64,000 bases of DNA from Pycnococcus provasolii (Eukaryota; Chlorophyta; Pseudoscourfieldiophyceae; Pseudoscourfieldiales; Pycnococcaceae), in assembly GCA_938743325.2 (NCBI GenBank), contig OW568869.1, positions 806,001 through 870,000 on the forward strand. Reading direction: 5' to 3'. Below the pieces are notes generated by a model. The model was not told where the DNA came from. It saw only the letters and a list, made by a program, of their open reading frames with translations, and made no database searches. Of this stretch, positions 1 through 9,878 are shown piece by piece. Each line of letters starts with the position of its first letter. Positions within the stretch are counted from its first letter, which is position 1. The translations under genes were made by a program, and so were the position numbers.

Positions 1-936
1 GCTGGCGTGGCGAAGCTCTTTCATGCCATCGTGGCAAATGGCTACCAGATGATGTACCTTTCCGCACGCGCCATCAGCCAGGCTGCGACGACGCGCGATT
101 ACCTGCGCACGCTCAGTCAAGACGGCGTGGGGATGCCCAGCGGGCCGGTGATCATGTCGCCGGACGGCATGCTGCCAAGCTTGTATCGCGAGGTTGTGCT
201 TCGCCGGCCGCAAGAGTTCAAAATTTCCTGCCTCTCCACGATCCGCGCGCTCTTTCCGGAGGAGCGCAACCCGTTCTACGCCGGATTTGGCAATCGACCG
301 ACGGACGAGGTATCGTACGAGGCGGTGGGCGTTCCACGGGGCAAGATCTTCACCATCAACCCTCGCGGCGAGGTGACGTGCTTGTCCAGCCGTAGCTTCG
401 TGCTCTCTTCGCCCGGTTCATCGTTGACAGAGCCCAACTCAGGCGTGGGCATCAGCGGCGGCGGCGCCGGCACCGCTGGTGACTTCGATGGCGGAGAAGT
501 CGTGGGATCGCCCCGATCCCCGCCTGCGGTTTTGCCGATCGGCGCTTCCTCAGACGGCGGCGTCGCGGCGTCGGCCAACTCCACCGGGACGCCGAGAAGA
601 ATAATTCTCCAGGCGGCATCTGCGGCGAGTGCCATACCGGCGACCGTTTCAGCGTGGTCGAGTCTCAACCGCATTCACGACATGGCTGATCAGATGTTCC
701 CAAGCGTGCGAAGAGCCTTGCCTGCAGTGCGCCAACGTGCTTCGTCGGCCGCGTCGGCGGCGGACGAGGCTATGACTCCGGGAGACGACAGAGACTTGCA
801 CTTCATGTTGGAGGAGGTGCCTGCAGACGTCGAGACGGCTGTGGACGTGCTCGAGGACGAACACGAGGCCTATAACGACTGGAACTACTGGTCTCGCGGA
901 CCACCTGTGCTCGTCGACGACGACGAGCTCGTGTAG
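1..936 (+). CDS. PAH1: Lipin-type phosphatidate phosphatase (PAH), C-terminal part
   Basis: The reading frame is open from base 1, so the gene starts outside the window and only about 311 C-terminal residues are present. The first ~125 residues match the end of the lipin LNS2 (HAD-type) catalytic domain, including GPVIMSPDG, a [13 protein letters not shown]-like stretch and [14 protein letters not shown] followed by [10 protein letters not shown]. The remaining ~185 residues are low-complexity, Gly/Ser/Ala-rich and then acidic, with no domain I recognise. Lipins convert phosphatidate to diacylglycerol at the ER and so control storage-lipid and phospholipid synthesis. The catalytic DxDxT motif must lie upstream of the window. 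Family identification is secure; the exact orthologue is inferred. Confidence 0.9.
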   Translation, partial: AGVAKLFHAIVANGYQMMYLSARAISQAATTRDYLRTLSQDGVGMPSGPVIMSPDGMLPSLYREVVLRRPQEFKISCLSTIRALFPEERNPFYAGFGNRPTDEVSYEAVGVPRGKIFTINPRGEVTCLSSRSFVLSSPGSSLTEPNSGVGISGGGAGTAGDFDGGEVVGSPRSPPAVLPIGASSDGGVAASANSTGTPRRIILQAASAASAIPATVSAWSSLNRIHDMADQMFPSVRRALPAVRQRASSAASAADEAMTPGDDRDLHFMLEEVPADVETAVDVLEDEHEAYNDWNYWSRGPPVLVDDDELV

Positions 937-1071
937 ATCAACAAACAAAGAAAAAGATAAAACTTTTGAGTAGTATATTTGTTGTAGCTTTCATAAAACA
1001 CGTATATCTTTACAAATAAAACGCACAAAAATTAATTTACCGAGTATTCAAGTCGAGTGGAAGTTTTTTCT

Positions 1072-1446
1072 CTACGCCGCGAGGATGCCGATGGCGCACT
1101 TCTCGAGCATGGCATGGTAGTTGACCCACTTGTGATAGAATTCGAAAACGCGCGTCGCGTCCGTGCCAGCGACGCTTGCGATGCTCTCGAATCCACCTGG
1201 ATGGTAGTGCAAATATGGCGTGATGTCGTAAACGACGCCGCGCAACACACACCACGCGTCGTCTGGTGTGGCATGCCGTCGCACTTCGTCCATGGGAATC
1301 GGCGCGGCGCTCCTGTGAGGCGTCAACGAGTCGCTTCGACTGGCTAAGCGCATCCAGTCCATCTGCGAGAAGCCACGCCCGAGCGGGACCTTGCCTCGCC
1401 ACTGGCGTGTGAGCGGAAGCTGCTCAAAACCGTCGTCACTCGCCAT
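1072..1446 (-). CDS. RLF: Cytochrome b5 haem-binding domain protein, RLF-like
   Basis: 124 residues from the ATG at 1446. The frame stays open upstream to 1644, but that extension is low quality and contains a homopolymer-rich UTR-like stretch. A short N-terminal block, KVPLGRGFSQMDWMRL, is shared with plant RLF (REDUCED LATERAL ROOT FORMATION) and the N-terminus of NCB5OR. A cytochrome b5 fold follows, with the haem-ligand motif HPGG (YHPGGFES) and a second His in EFYHKWVNY. There is no membrane anchor, so the protein is probably soluble. RLF proteins are thought to donate electrons to an unknown acceptor. It sits 135 bp from the lipin 3' end (convergent) and 235 bp downstream of the JmjC gene. 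Confidence 0.82.
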   Translation of the reverse strand: MASDDGFEQLPLTRQWRGKVPLGRGFSQMDWMRLASRSDSLTPHRSAAPIPMDEVRRHATPDDAWCVLRGVVYDITPYLHYHPGGFESIASVAGTDATRVFEFYHKWVNYHAMLEKCAIGILAA

Positions 1447-1681
1447 GACCTTGAGGGGAACTTGGTTCCTATCCTTGAGGGGGGGTGTGACGAGAAAAAA
1501 AAAACAGGGGTCGCCGGGGGGGGGGGGACGAAGGATTGACCACAAACTCTCCCCTCGCTCTCTTTCCCGCCAAGGATCGATGCCCGCACGCCCGCATGCA
1601 AAACGCGCGCGCGCATCTCGCGGACGAAGTAAAGTACCTTCCATTTACAGAATGATGAGCAATCACGGATGATGTGTGGTT

Positions 1682-4600
1682 TTAAACAAGCAGCCCAAGG
1701 CTATGCAGACGAGACTCAATCACGCGCGCGGCGGACTGCAGCAGGGATAGACGCGGGTGCGTCGCGATGAGGCACGACGTGTACGCGACATCCGACTCTG
1801 GTGAGGAGAGCATGTTGGACGCGTGCTTCGCGCAGAACGTCTGCGTGCAAGGTTGCCACGAGCGTGCGGGTGCTGCTGGCGACGACGTCGAGGCACACGC
1901 CGCCGGAACCGCCGAATCGTTGACTGTGTGGTGGTGAAGCATGACACTCGTGTGGAAGCATGGCTGGTTGCAAATGCTGCACGCCGTGAGCATGGGATTG
2001 AGCTCCCACTTAGGTTTCGTTGGCGACGCATCTGGCAACGCATCTGGCGACAGAGACGGCGGCATGTCAATGCGTGTCACGGTGAAAGGCGTCGGCAACT
2101 TCGTGGTCGTCTGCGTTTGCGTGCTAGCACCGTCCTCCCTAGAACGCCTTGCGTCGCAGATCGAAAGCAGTCGCCTCGTATTCTCGTCGTTATCGCGGAG
2201 GCTGCGCAGGAAGTCAGCCGCACCCATGCCAAACGGCGTAAGTTTAAGGCTGCCGCTGCCGCCACTGTCGCCGACGACGAGCATGCTGTCGAGGCGCGAG
2301 ATGAATGCCTGCACATACTTATTTCGCACCTGCCTAGGATCTGTCGTCATCGACGGCATGACCAATGTTGCGAGCTGTGCCAGTACTCCCGTCGACAGCG
2401 CTTCCTCGAGCAAGGCGTCGTGAAGAAAGTCGTTCGCCGCCGCCATCGCCGCAGACGCGCTCGACGCCGACGCACCGTTGCTGTCGACGACGGCGGAGCC
2501 TGTGGGCACCAGCAGGCCCACAAAAATCTCCGGACATTCCCTCGACATCGCCGTCGCGAGTTGTCGCATCCACCTCATGACGTACAGTGCGACGATGCGA
2601 TCCTGGTCGAGGATCGGCACCTTGCTCAGCATGGCGTTTCTTACCATGGACTCACGCCCGTGCGAGAGCCAGTCTGGGGTGGCGAAGTTGATCGCCTCCG
2701 CGACGTTGAAGCCATGGCTGAATCCTGCATGGTAGGCACGCGGGAAGGTGACGACGAATTCGCCTGCGTTCTGCGTCGTTCGGAATGCCTTCCCACCATG
2801 CCGCACCACCGCCGACGGCGCGAACATCGTATTCTTCCTCGCCACGAGCTCTGCCGCTCGAAGCGTGGGCGTGTCGGCAGACATCTTGTAAACATCATCG
2901 TGTAGCGCCGCCTCGAATGCGTTGGACGATTCCGCGGGCACGCCGTACCATGTCTTGGGAGCGCCGGCATGCAGATAATTGAGCGAGAAGAGGTTGTGAT
3001 CCTCGACGTGCCAAGCGAATGTGCTGAACAGCATACCCACGTACAGCATCGGCGAGGTGATGCCGGGAAGATCGTCGTCGAGGAACTGGAAGAGACTTAG
3101 CGGTGACGAAGATTTTGCTGTTGTGTTCGATGACGTTGGCTGCTGGCGCTGTGGTTGTTTTGGTGGTGGCGGTGGCGGTGCAGCTGTTCGTGGCACTGCA
3201 GCTGTTCGTGGCACTGCTTCCGCGACGGCAGCCGATTGGTTCGCCACTTGGGTACCAAAATCACGGAGATTCCAAGCGCTGGCTGCAAGATCGTCTCCCT
3301 CAGCGAGTGCCACCTCGCGCGTCGTGAAGGCTGATCCTGGAATGTCACTTGCGTACTCGACACGGCACCGGACGATGGACGGATCGAGGGATTCATGCCA
3401 TCCAATCTTCGTTGCCGCCGTCGGAATGGGCTGTGCCATCTCCGTCCAGTAAGCGGCATCCACCTCACCCGCGCTCGGAGTTGCCAGCACGCTGCCAAAG
3501 TGGAGACGAGCAAAGTTGCTCGCGCGTGCTTCGTACTCCGCTGGAGAACGCACGTCGCCAACAGCAAACCTGAATTGCTGCGGGACCGCTTTCCTCTGAT
3601 TTGGCCGACGCGAGACGATGGCATTTTTCCGACCCTTTTTTTTGGGCGTCGACGCTGATGCTGACGCAGCCGCGGCAGGAGCCGATGACGTGGCTGCGTG
3701 CGCTTGTGTCTTCTGGCGCGATTCCGCATGGTAAGGTCGGACGAGCTGCACCTTTGTTTGCAACTTAAGGGGCGATTTCTGTGCACCTCCTCCTCCTCGT
3801 CCAGTCCCATGCTGAGGCTGTGGCGTTCCATAGGCAAACATGCGTCCCACTCGGCGCGCAGCGTGCGTACGGAGAGGTGGCACGATGCGCGCTATGCCGT
3901 ACGGTGCAGCCTTTTCGTACACCCTTCTCATGTAGGTGAATGGATCGCTGAACTCCTCCACCGTGGGGTGGAACACGGGCGCTTCCTCGTAGTGCACGTC
4001 AACGGTGCTGCTGCTGTTGACGTTGTCAGAAGAGATTGGCGGCGGTGCTTCCATCCCGTCGTCCACGAGCGCAAGATTTCGTTCGTGCTGTCTCATGAGC
4101 TTTTTGTGCAGGCGTTTTTGGCGCAGACGAACGGCGGCGGGATTGTCAGAGAGCTTTTGTTTCTTCTTGTCACGTTGGTCTGGAGAAGATTTGTTGTTGT
4201 TGTTGTTGCTGCTGCTGTTGTTGAGTTGCACGCGCTTGCGCTTCTTCACAGTGTCCGCAGCACGCTCAATGACAGGAGAAGATGGGTCAGCCGATGATGG
4301 TGGAGAGGATGCAATGTGCTTGACGACGTTGTTGTTGTTGTTGTCGTCGTCGTTGATTTCGTCCTCCTCCTTTTCTGGCACGTAACGCGCGGGTGGTAAC
4401 GCCGCACGCCTTGGACGACCCCCTCCTGAGGATCGACCTTCCGTGGCGTGTTCTGCTGCTGCTGCTGCTGCTGCTGCTGCCGGTGCTGGTCGTTTTTGCT
4501 GTTTTGCCGCCGTTCGGCGTGGTGACGCCGCTGAGTTGTTCTCTCTTTTCGGTCGCTCGCGATGTTTCTGCGCCTGCTTTTCGGCTTTTTCCTTCGCGAG

Positions 4601-5119
4601 TCGCCGCTGCTCGCGCAGCCTAACGGCTGACTCGGACATGGAGAGCTGTCCATGGATTCTGTGTACGCTTCTTTTGACGTGTCCGTTCGCGTCTCTGTAC
4701 GTCTTGTGTATGACCTTAGGCTGCGATGATGATGGCTGCGATGGCGCGTCGTCGTCGTCGTCAGCATCCCCGGCACTATCGTGCGCCCGCCTCCTCCTCC
4801 TTGTATATGTATCCTGCTGCTTCGACGTTCGCGGAGTCGAAGGCGACGGCGAAAAAGCAGGCGCTGCTGGGGACACGGTGGTAACGCCCTCCTCCTCGTC
4901 GTCATTTCCTTCTTGTTTTTCTTTCCGCGGAGGAGGAGTGCCATCATCATCAGTATCAGCAGCAGCAAGCTGAGACTTCAGAAGATTCACACCAGCAGCA
5001 GGATCAGCATGAGCAGCATGAGCAGGGGAAGAGGGGGGAGGGGCAGGAGGGGAAGATGATGATGGCGGCGGCGCGTGAACGACATCACCACCACCGTCAT
5101 TATTGTCACGAAACGCCAT
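1682..5119 (-). CDS. JmjN/JmjC-domain histone lysine demethylase with C5HC2 zinc finger
   Basis: 1145 residues, one exon. Residues 1-375 are disordered (poly-Ala, poly-Asn, acidic and basic runs). A JmjN motif lies near 379-416 (PVFHPTVEEFSDPFTYMRRV). The JmjC domain begins near residue 700 with TFAWHVEDHNLFSLNYLHAG, giving the Fe(II)-binding H and E. The third ligand is His in FPRAYHAGFSHGFNVAEAIN. A C-terminal Cys/His cluster (ACSICNQPCFH ... CTQTFCAKH) fits the C5HC2 finger of KDM5 and plant JMJ proteins. No PHD, ARID or FYR domain is visible. The family removes methyl groups from H3K4 or H3K9/K36; the domain set leans towards KDM5, but the substrate cannot be assigned from sequence. A VPRTAA hexapeptide is repeated in tandem in the linker. 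Confidence 0.88.
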   Translation of the reverse strand: MAFRDNNDGGGDVVHAPPPSSSSPPAPPPSSPAHAAHADPAAGVNLLKSQLAAADTDDDGTPPPRKEKQEGNDDEEEGVTTVSPAAPAFSPSPSTPRTSKQQDTYTRRRRRAHDSAGDADDDDDAPSQPSSSQPKVIHKTYRDANGHVKRSVHRIHGQLSMSESAVRLREQRRLAKEKAEKQAQKHRERPKRENNSAASPRRTAAKQQKRPAPAAAAAAAAAEHATEGRSSGGGRPRRAALPPARYVPEKEEDEINDDDNNNNNVVKHIASSPPSSADPSSPVIERAADTVKKRKRVQLNNSSSNNNNNKSSPDQRDKKKQKLSDNPAAVRLRQKRLHKKLMRQHERNLALVDDGMEAPPPISSDNVNSSSTVDVHYEEAPVFHPTVEEFSDPFTYMRRVYEKAAPYGIARIVPPLRTHAARRVGRMFAYGTPQPQHGTGRGGGGAQKSPLKLQTKVQLVRPYHAESRQKTQAHAATSSAPAAAASASASTPKKKGRKNAIVSRRPNQRKAVPQQFRFAVGDVRSPAEYEARASNFARLHFGSVLATPSAGEVDAAYWTEMAQPIPTAATKIGWHESLDPSIVRCRVEYASDIPGSAFTTREVALAEGDDLAASAWNLRDFGTQVANQSAAVAEAVPRTAAVPRTAAPPPPPPKQPQRQQPTSSNTTAKSSSPLSLFQFLDDDLPGITSPMLYVGMLFSTFAWHVEDHNLFSLNYLHAGAPKTWYGVPAESSNAFEAALHDDVYKMSADTPTLRAAELVARKNTMFAPSAVVRHGGKAFRTTQNAGEFVVTFPRAYHAGFSHGFNVAEAINFATPDWLSHGRESMVRNAMLSKVPILDQDRIVALYVMRWMRQLATAMSRECPEIFVGLLVPTGSAVVDSNGASASSASAAMAAANDFLHDALLEEALSTGVLAQLATLVMPSMTTDPRQVRNKYVQAFISRLDSMLVVGDSGGSGSLKLTPFGMGAADFLRSLRDNDENTRRLLSICDARRSREDGASTQTQTTTKLPTPFTVTRIDMPPSLSPDALPDASPTKPKWELNPMLTACSICNQPCFHTSVMLHHHTVNDSAVPAACASTSSPAAPARSWQPCTQTFCAKHASNMLSSPESDVAYTSCLIATHPRLSLLQSAARVIESRLHSLGLLV

Positions 5120-5222
5120 GAAGCAGTGTGTTTCTTTGGATAAACGTTACAGGGGGAATAATGAACCGAGAAAAAAGAGGGGACGGGACGGGACCCGGGG
5201 GGGGCCTGCTTTAGCTTCATTT

Positions 5223-5466
5223 GGTCGGCGAGTTACTACGGGATGGGGAATTTGGGGGCTGTTGTGTTTGGTCGGCGAGTTACTACGGGATGGGGAATTT
5301 GGGGCTGTTGTGTTTGGTCGGAGAGTTACTACGGGATGGGGAATTTGGGGGCTGTTGTGTTTGGTCGGCGAGTTACTACGGGATGGGGAATTTGGGGCTG
5401 TTGTGTTTGGTCGGAGAGTTACTACGGGATGGGGATTGTGTTTTGGTCGGCGAGTTACTACGGGAC
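5223..5466. repeat. Minisatellite, alternating 46/47-bp units
   Basis: Four full and two partial copies start at 5223, 5270, 5316, 5363, 5409 and 5445. Each begins GGTCGG(C/A)GAGTTACTACGGG and ends in a G run followed by CTGTTGTGTTT. Unit length alternates 47, 46, 47, 46, and a C/A variant at the seventh base recurs in copies 3 and 5. This suggests a ~93-bp higher-order dimer. It fills most of the 580-bp gap between the 5' end of the JmjC gene and the 3' end of the small RRM gene. All three plus-strand frames stay open across it, which is a by-product of periodicity and not evidence of a gene. Confidence 0.95.
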
Positions 5467-5700
5467 TGTGTCCTATCGGCCTATCCTATCCCTGTCCTAC
5501 CAAATATCATCTCTTGGTCGCATCCGCATCCGACGTTGACCGTTATGTATGGTATGGTGTCCCAAACGCGTAATCTCGGCTAAGTTGATTAATTTGGAAG
5601 GAAAAAAAGAGTATGTAAAGTAAAGTAAAGTACGTTCAACTAAGTTACTGCATGCACTATTCTTACAGTACAGTAGGCGTTTCTTTTCAGAGGTTTTTAT

Positions 5701-6511
5701 TCAACAGGCGACCTTCTTAATGAGGTCCGCACGGTACTGACGCATAAGCTTGTTCGACGCCTTGCCGTCCGTGACGCTCAACGTGCCGCCCAAACTCGTC
5801 GTGCCATTCAGATTCTTGATCGCCTCCGTTGCGTCCCAGTCGTCGTTGAAACGAACGAGCGCGAACGAGTAGTCGCCGTCACCCGTGGGCTTCTTTGGAA
5901 GGTGCACGTCCTTCACAGCTCCGTACTTTGCACACAACTCCTCCACTGCCGACTCGGTAGTTCCAGGCGCAAAGCCTGCCACACAGCACGGGTTGTGGTG
6001 CGGCTGAGGTTCAGGCGTCCATGTCGACTGTTGTTGTTGCGTTTTTCGCGTGGTTGATTACTTTTTTGTCAGACACGAAATACAGAGTTCAGAGCAACAA
6101 AAAGAAAACAAAAAATATTATAATCACGTACCTGCCATCCTTGTCCCTTACCAAACGGGTTGGTCGTCTCGAGGTCTGAAATTAGGTGTCGTTTCGTATA
6201 ATTTTCATGTGTTGTTGTTGTATATCGTAAGCAACAGACAGCGAGAACGAAACAAAAACAAGCGACAAACACAAACACAAACACAAACACAAAAAAAAAC
6301 AAAATCATACAACCACCACACCACACCACACCACAGATTATTCACACCACCATCCATGAAACCAAAAGCAAACGAAACACGAAACGAAACAAAGCAGCAA
6401 GAGCAAGAGCAAGAGCATGAAAGAGAGCAGGGAAAACACACGTGCACGAGCAGCAGGACAGAACGTACCGTGCCAGTTGGGGACGAGAGAGCGCGGCGGT
6501 GGCGCAGGCAT
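5701..6511 (-). CDS. Small RRM RNA-binding protein, three exons
   Basis: Manual splice model: exon 1 6511-6469 (MPAPPPRSLVPNWH plus one base), exon 2 6175-6132 (DLETTNPFGKGQGWQ), exon 3 from 6027 (or 6003) down to 5701. Donors are GTACGT at both introns; acceptors are TTTCAG for exon 2 and CAACAG or CCTCAG for exon 3. Phases join exactly, giving ~137 (or 129) residues. The last exon holds one RRM: CVAGFAPGTTESAVEELCAK (RNP2 side), SFALVRFNDDWDATEAIKNLNG (RNP1 side), then LGGTLSVTDGK. RNP1 lacks the usual Gly-Phe-Gly-Phe start. The substrate is unknown. The 293-bp first intron carries a CAAACA-type simple repeat. The exon 3 acceptor choice is the weakest point. Confidence 0.68.
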
Positions 6512-6980
6512 GGCGGGGCAGGATGGGGGCGGCCGGCGACGAGTAACGCTCCGCTCCCGTGAGGCGAAGAGGGCGGGGCGAACAGACCAAAGGGGGCGAA
6601 AAACCTGGGCGAAAACAGGTGGCGAAAACACCTGGCGAAAACCCAAGTCCCCAAACCCCAAACCCCGAACCCCGAACCCCAACCATCTCTCCGACCATGG
6701 CGTCATCAGTTTGTATTTTTTTCCAAGAAGACTTCATAGACTATGTACGATTTTATTACTCAGTCGGTGTTTGTTGTCTATAATAGACTAAGATACCGGG
6801 AGATACATACTTACCATTTTGTGTATGTAAAAGCAACCGCCCCGTTCCGTTCCCGCCAGCCGGCTTTCTTCCCTCACACCCTCTTCCTGCGAAACCACTC
6901 GGAGTCTCTCAACTCCGGCCAGTCTGTTCCAAAAAAATACCATTATTGAAAATTCAACCACACCAAAGGGCTGGTCAAAT

Positions 6981-9353
6981 CTATGCGCGTCTCTGGTACG
7001 TTCGTCGCACGCCAGCCGGAGCCGCCTCACGTCGAGCGGCGTACCCACCTTGCGCAGGTGGCGCAGATTCGGTGTAGTGCAGCTGATCGTCAGCTTCGTA
7101 CCGCGGCTGTGCGTACGAACGTGAGCTGTACCCAGCGTCGTATCTACCGGCGTGTGCCGGCAGATTTTCGTACGGATCACCACCACGCGCCACCGCGCGC
7201 ATTGCAGGAGGCTCACGCGCGACAGGGCGCTCCTCGTACCGCCCATAGTCTTCGTCGCGGTACTGCGCAACACGCGGCGCCACGCCACCAGAGCGCTGCA
7301 CGTAGCCACCGCCGGAGCGCTGCGCGTAGCCACCGCCAGCTCGCACATCTTCCACCGCCGCCGGCGGATAGCCCCGCTGCGGACGCATCGCGTACTGCAC
7401 GGCACCACCGCGCCCGCCGCGCATCTCATCAGGTTGGTACTGCTCCCTCGCCGCATAGCGCGGCTGCAAGTCACGATCGTCGTAGTATTCTCGATCGTCG
7501 TACGCCGCGGCAGCCGCCCTCGGCACGCCGCGGCTGGGGGGTGCCCTATCATAGACGACGGGAGCGCCGCCGCCGCCGCCGCGGGTGTCGGCACGGACGT
7601 AGTAGTCCCTGCCACCATCGTAGTCTCGCTGGTCTTCGTAGTAAACCTCTCGGCCGCGCTCACCGCCACCACCACGTCCATAATAGTCCTCTTCGCGTCC
7701 AGCATACCTGCCACCTGCTCCAGCGCCAGAACCGCGACCCTGACTTCCATAGTCATAACCACCGCGATCATCGTAGTCATTGTGAGCAGACGCCTGCACC
7801 TCAGTTACCCTGATCCGATTTCCGTCAAAATCCATCCCATTGATTTTTGAAATTGCACTCAGCATCTCACGCTCGGAATCGAAATCTGCCACCCTGTTTA
7901 TTGATGATTTGTTGATTGTTTAATTGAATGGATTTGCACAGACAATGGAAGGAGAGGAGCCCAATTCCAATCCAATGTGGAAAAGTAAGCGTGCCAGATG
8001 AGAAATGTGAGTAAGGCATATAAAATAATCAAAAAGGTTTTGAGATTTCCACCATCGACTGACAGGTACAAATAGGACACAAAGGTACAAGAGGGGAGGA
8101 CAACCACCACCACCATCTTAAAAAATTCTAACACACAAAAAGATCTACGGGAATGAAGAAGGAAGTTCCGTCGGCGCCCAGCAGAGTGACATAGTGACGC
8201 GATTTCGGGTAAGGAACCTTGTTCTTGTGGCCATCCATGGCCACACAGCTTGCACGCTCTGTTGTTATTTCTTGCTGCCGCGTGCGCGCGCGCGCGCACA
8301 CACACACACACACTCACGAGCATCCAGCAAAAATTCTGTTCAAATGAGGCGAGAGGAGTAGTGATCACCACAGCTTGGTCATGTCGTCTGGCTGGCAGAA
8401 ACAGGAAACTGATTGTCCGGCAGGCTGGAGAAACAAAACACAAGATAGGAGAGAAGAAGAGACCAAAGACCTCCAGACCTTCCAGACCTACCAGACCTGT
8501 ACCATGACTACCATGTCCACATCCTCCCCCCTTCCCGAACAGACAAATGAAGCACATACCCTGTTGTTTCGCCATCTGGCCCGGCGTTTGTTGCGGTGTA
8601 CTGCACTTGTCCCACGTTCGAGCGAAGATAGTCCTTCAGAGATGACCAGGTGCACCCGGCTGGCAAGTTTTGAATGTTGATCCTGTGCTTCCTTCCTCCA
8701 GCTTGTTGTGACCCCCTTGAGCGATCAGGCATATGGTAAGATCCCTTAGAAACACCTCCGCCCATAGTTCGACGGAGCATCTGCGAGTTGCGGTCCGAGT
8801 ATCGCGAGTCTTGGTATCGACCGCCGTCGCCTCCGTCGCCACTGCGGTACGACGGGCGCTGCGACCGCTGCGCGTCTCCCTTCTCGAACGCGACGTTCAC
8901 CGACACCTCGCGGCCTCTGATGACCGTCTTGTTGAGGTCTTGGATCGCCCTGTCGCGCGACTCCATGTCCGCGAACGTGACGAAACCGAATCCCTTGTTC
9001 CTGCCCGTGGCGTGGTCCATCTGTACGTGCGCGCCCGTTACTGTCCCGCAGCACTCGAACGCCTCTCCTAGTGCCTGATCATCGATTTCCCAGTTGAGTC
9101 CTCCGACGAACACTTTGAACGCCTCGATGCCCGGCGTGTCGGCGGGTGGCACGAGCGGCGCCTCCCCCTGCAGGTGTGGGTTCGCCTCGCCCCCTTCATC
9201 CCCGGCACCTGCGTGTGCCCCCCCGCCGTGTGCGTGTTCGTCGGCGTGTCCGTCATCGGCACCACCAAGGTTGATCTCGTCCCTTTCGTCGTCGTGATCG
9301 GAGGATCGCCCACGCTCCGAGGCGGGCGGGGGAGAGCGCGAACCGTCCGCCAT
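6981..9353 (-). CDS. Two-RRM, RGG/RYD-rich RNA-binding protein (SR/hnRNP-like), two exons
   Basis: Exon 1 runs 9353-8560 and exon 2 7893-6981, with a 666-bp GTATGT...AACAG intron. The phase-2 junction restores glycine in ETTG/VADF. Total 568 residues. The N-terminus is RS/acidic. RRM1 has KVFVGGLNWEI (RNP2) and NKGFGFVTF (RNP1). RRM2 is split by the intron: HRINIQNLPAGCTWSSLKDY in exon 1 and VADFDSEREMLSAISKINGM in exon 2, similar to the second RRM of SR proteins and Npl3-type factors. The last ~250 residues are Arg/Tyr/Gly/Asp-rich with many YDDR, RGG and YEER motifs, typical of phase-separating mRNP proteins. Likely nuclear, in splicing or export; the exact orthologue is unclear. The intron contains a (CG)n(CA)n tract at about 8283-8313. 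Confidence 0.85.
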
Positions 9354-9535
9354 GATATGATATATCTGATGAGCAGAGCAGCGAAGAATGAAAAAAACGA
9401 GGGGAACGACGACGACGAACACCACCACAACCACAACCACCTGGACCTGGGAGGGGAGGGGAGGGGAAAACCCTCGGGACCCAAAATCCCCCTCGGCCAG
9501 TCCCTCGGCCCCTCGGGACGGAGTCGGGAGGGATC

Positions 9536-9605
9536 CCCCGGGGGTTAGGGTTTCAACTTCCCTAACTAGGGTTACGTGAGTCTCTCCCTGGTAGGGGTTC
9601 AGAGG
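9536..9605. promoter_or_regulatory. Telo-box-like motifs upstream of the two-RRM gene
   Basis: GGGTTAGGGTTT, CCCTAACTAGGGTTACG and GTAGGGGTTC occur within 70 bp, about 185-250 bp upstream of the start codon at 9353. AAACCCTAA telo-boxes are known promoter elements of translation and ribosome-biogenesis genes in plants. The same motif occurs in several other intergenic gaps of this window. Function here is inferred from position and recurrence. Confidence 0.45.
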
Positions 9606-9878
9606 TTCTTGGGGTGTTAGGTTCGTGCTCGTCATGTGAGTGAGCGAGTTTGTGCTTGCTTGCTTGTGAATGGCGCCACTCGTTATTCCATAGCGCGAAC
9701 GAATGAAAGGGTGATTTCATGGCAATGAACATGGCGTCTAACTAACCTTAGTAGATGACGACCGATGATGCACAATGATAAAGTACACTCCGTTATTAAC
9801 ATACTTACTGAAATTCATGAGAAACCATCTTTGATTGATCGATCGATCTCAATCAATCATCTACTATGCCATCTCATC

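Noticed and set aside
1823-2905. 360-codon plus-strand ORF opposite the JmjC gene
   Set aside because: Arg/His-rich shadow of the JmjC coding strand, no homology.
5223-5466. CRISPR-like array
   Set aside because: Repeat units are contiguous with no unique spacers, and the context is eukaryotic.
5103-5583. Open frames of 120-156 codons on the plus strand
   Set aside because: They are translations of the 46/47-bp minisatellite; openness in all three frames is due to repetition.
6050-6737. Several plus- and minus-strand ORFs between the two RRM genes
   Set aside because: They run through simple repeats (CAAACA, GAGCAAGAGC) and introns, with no domain; the short exons explain the real coding signal.
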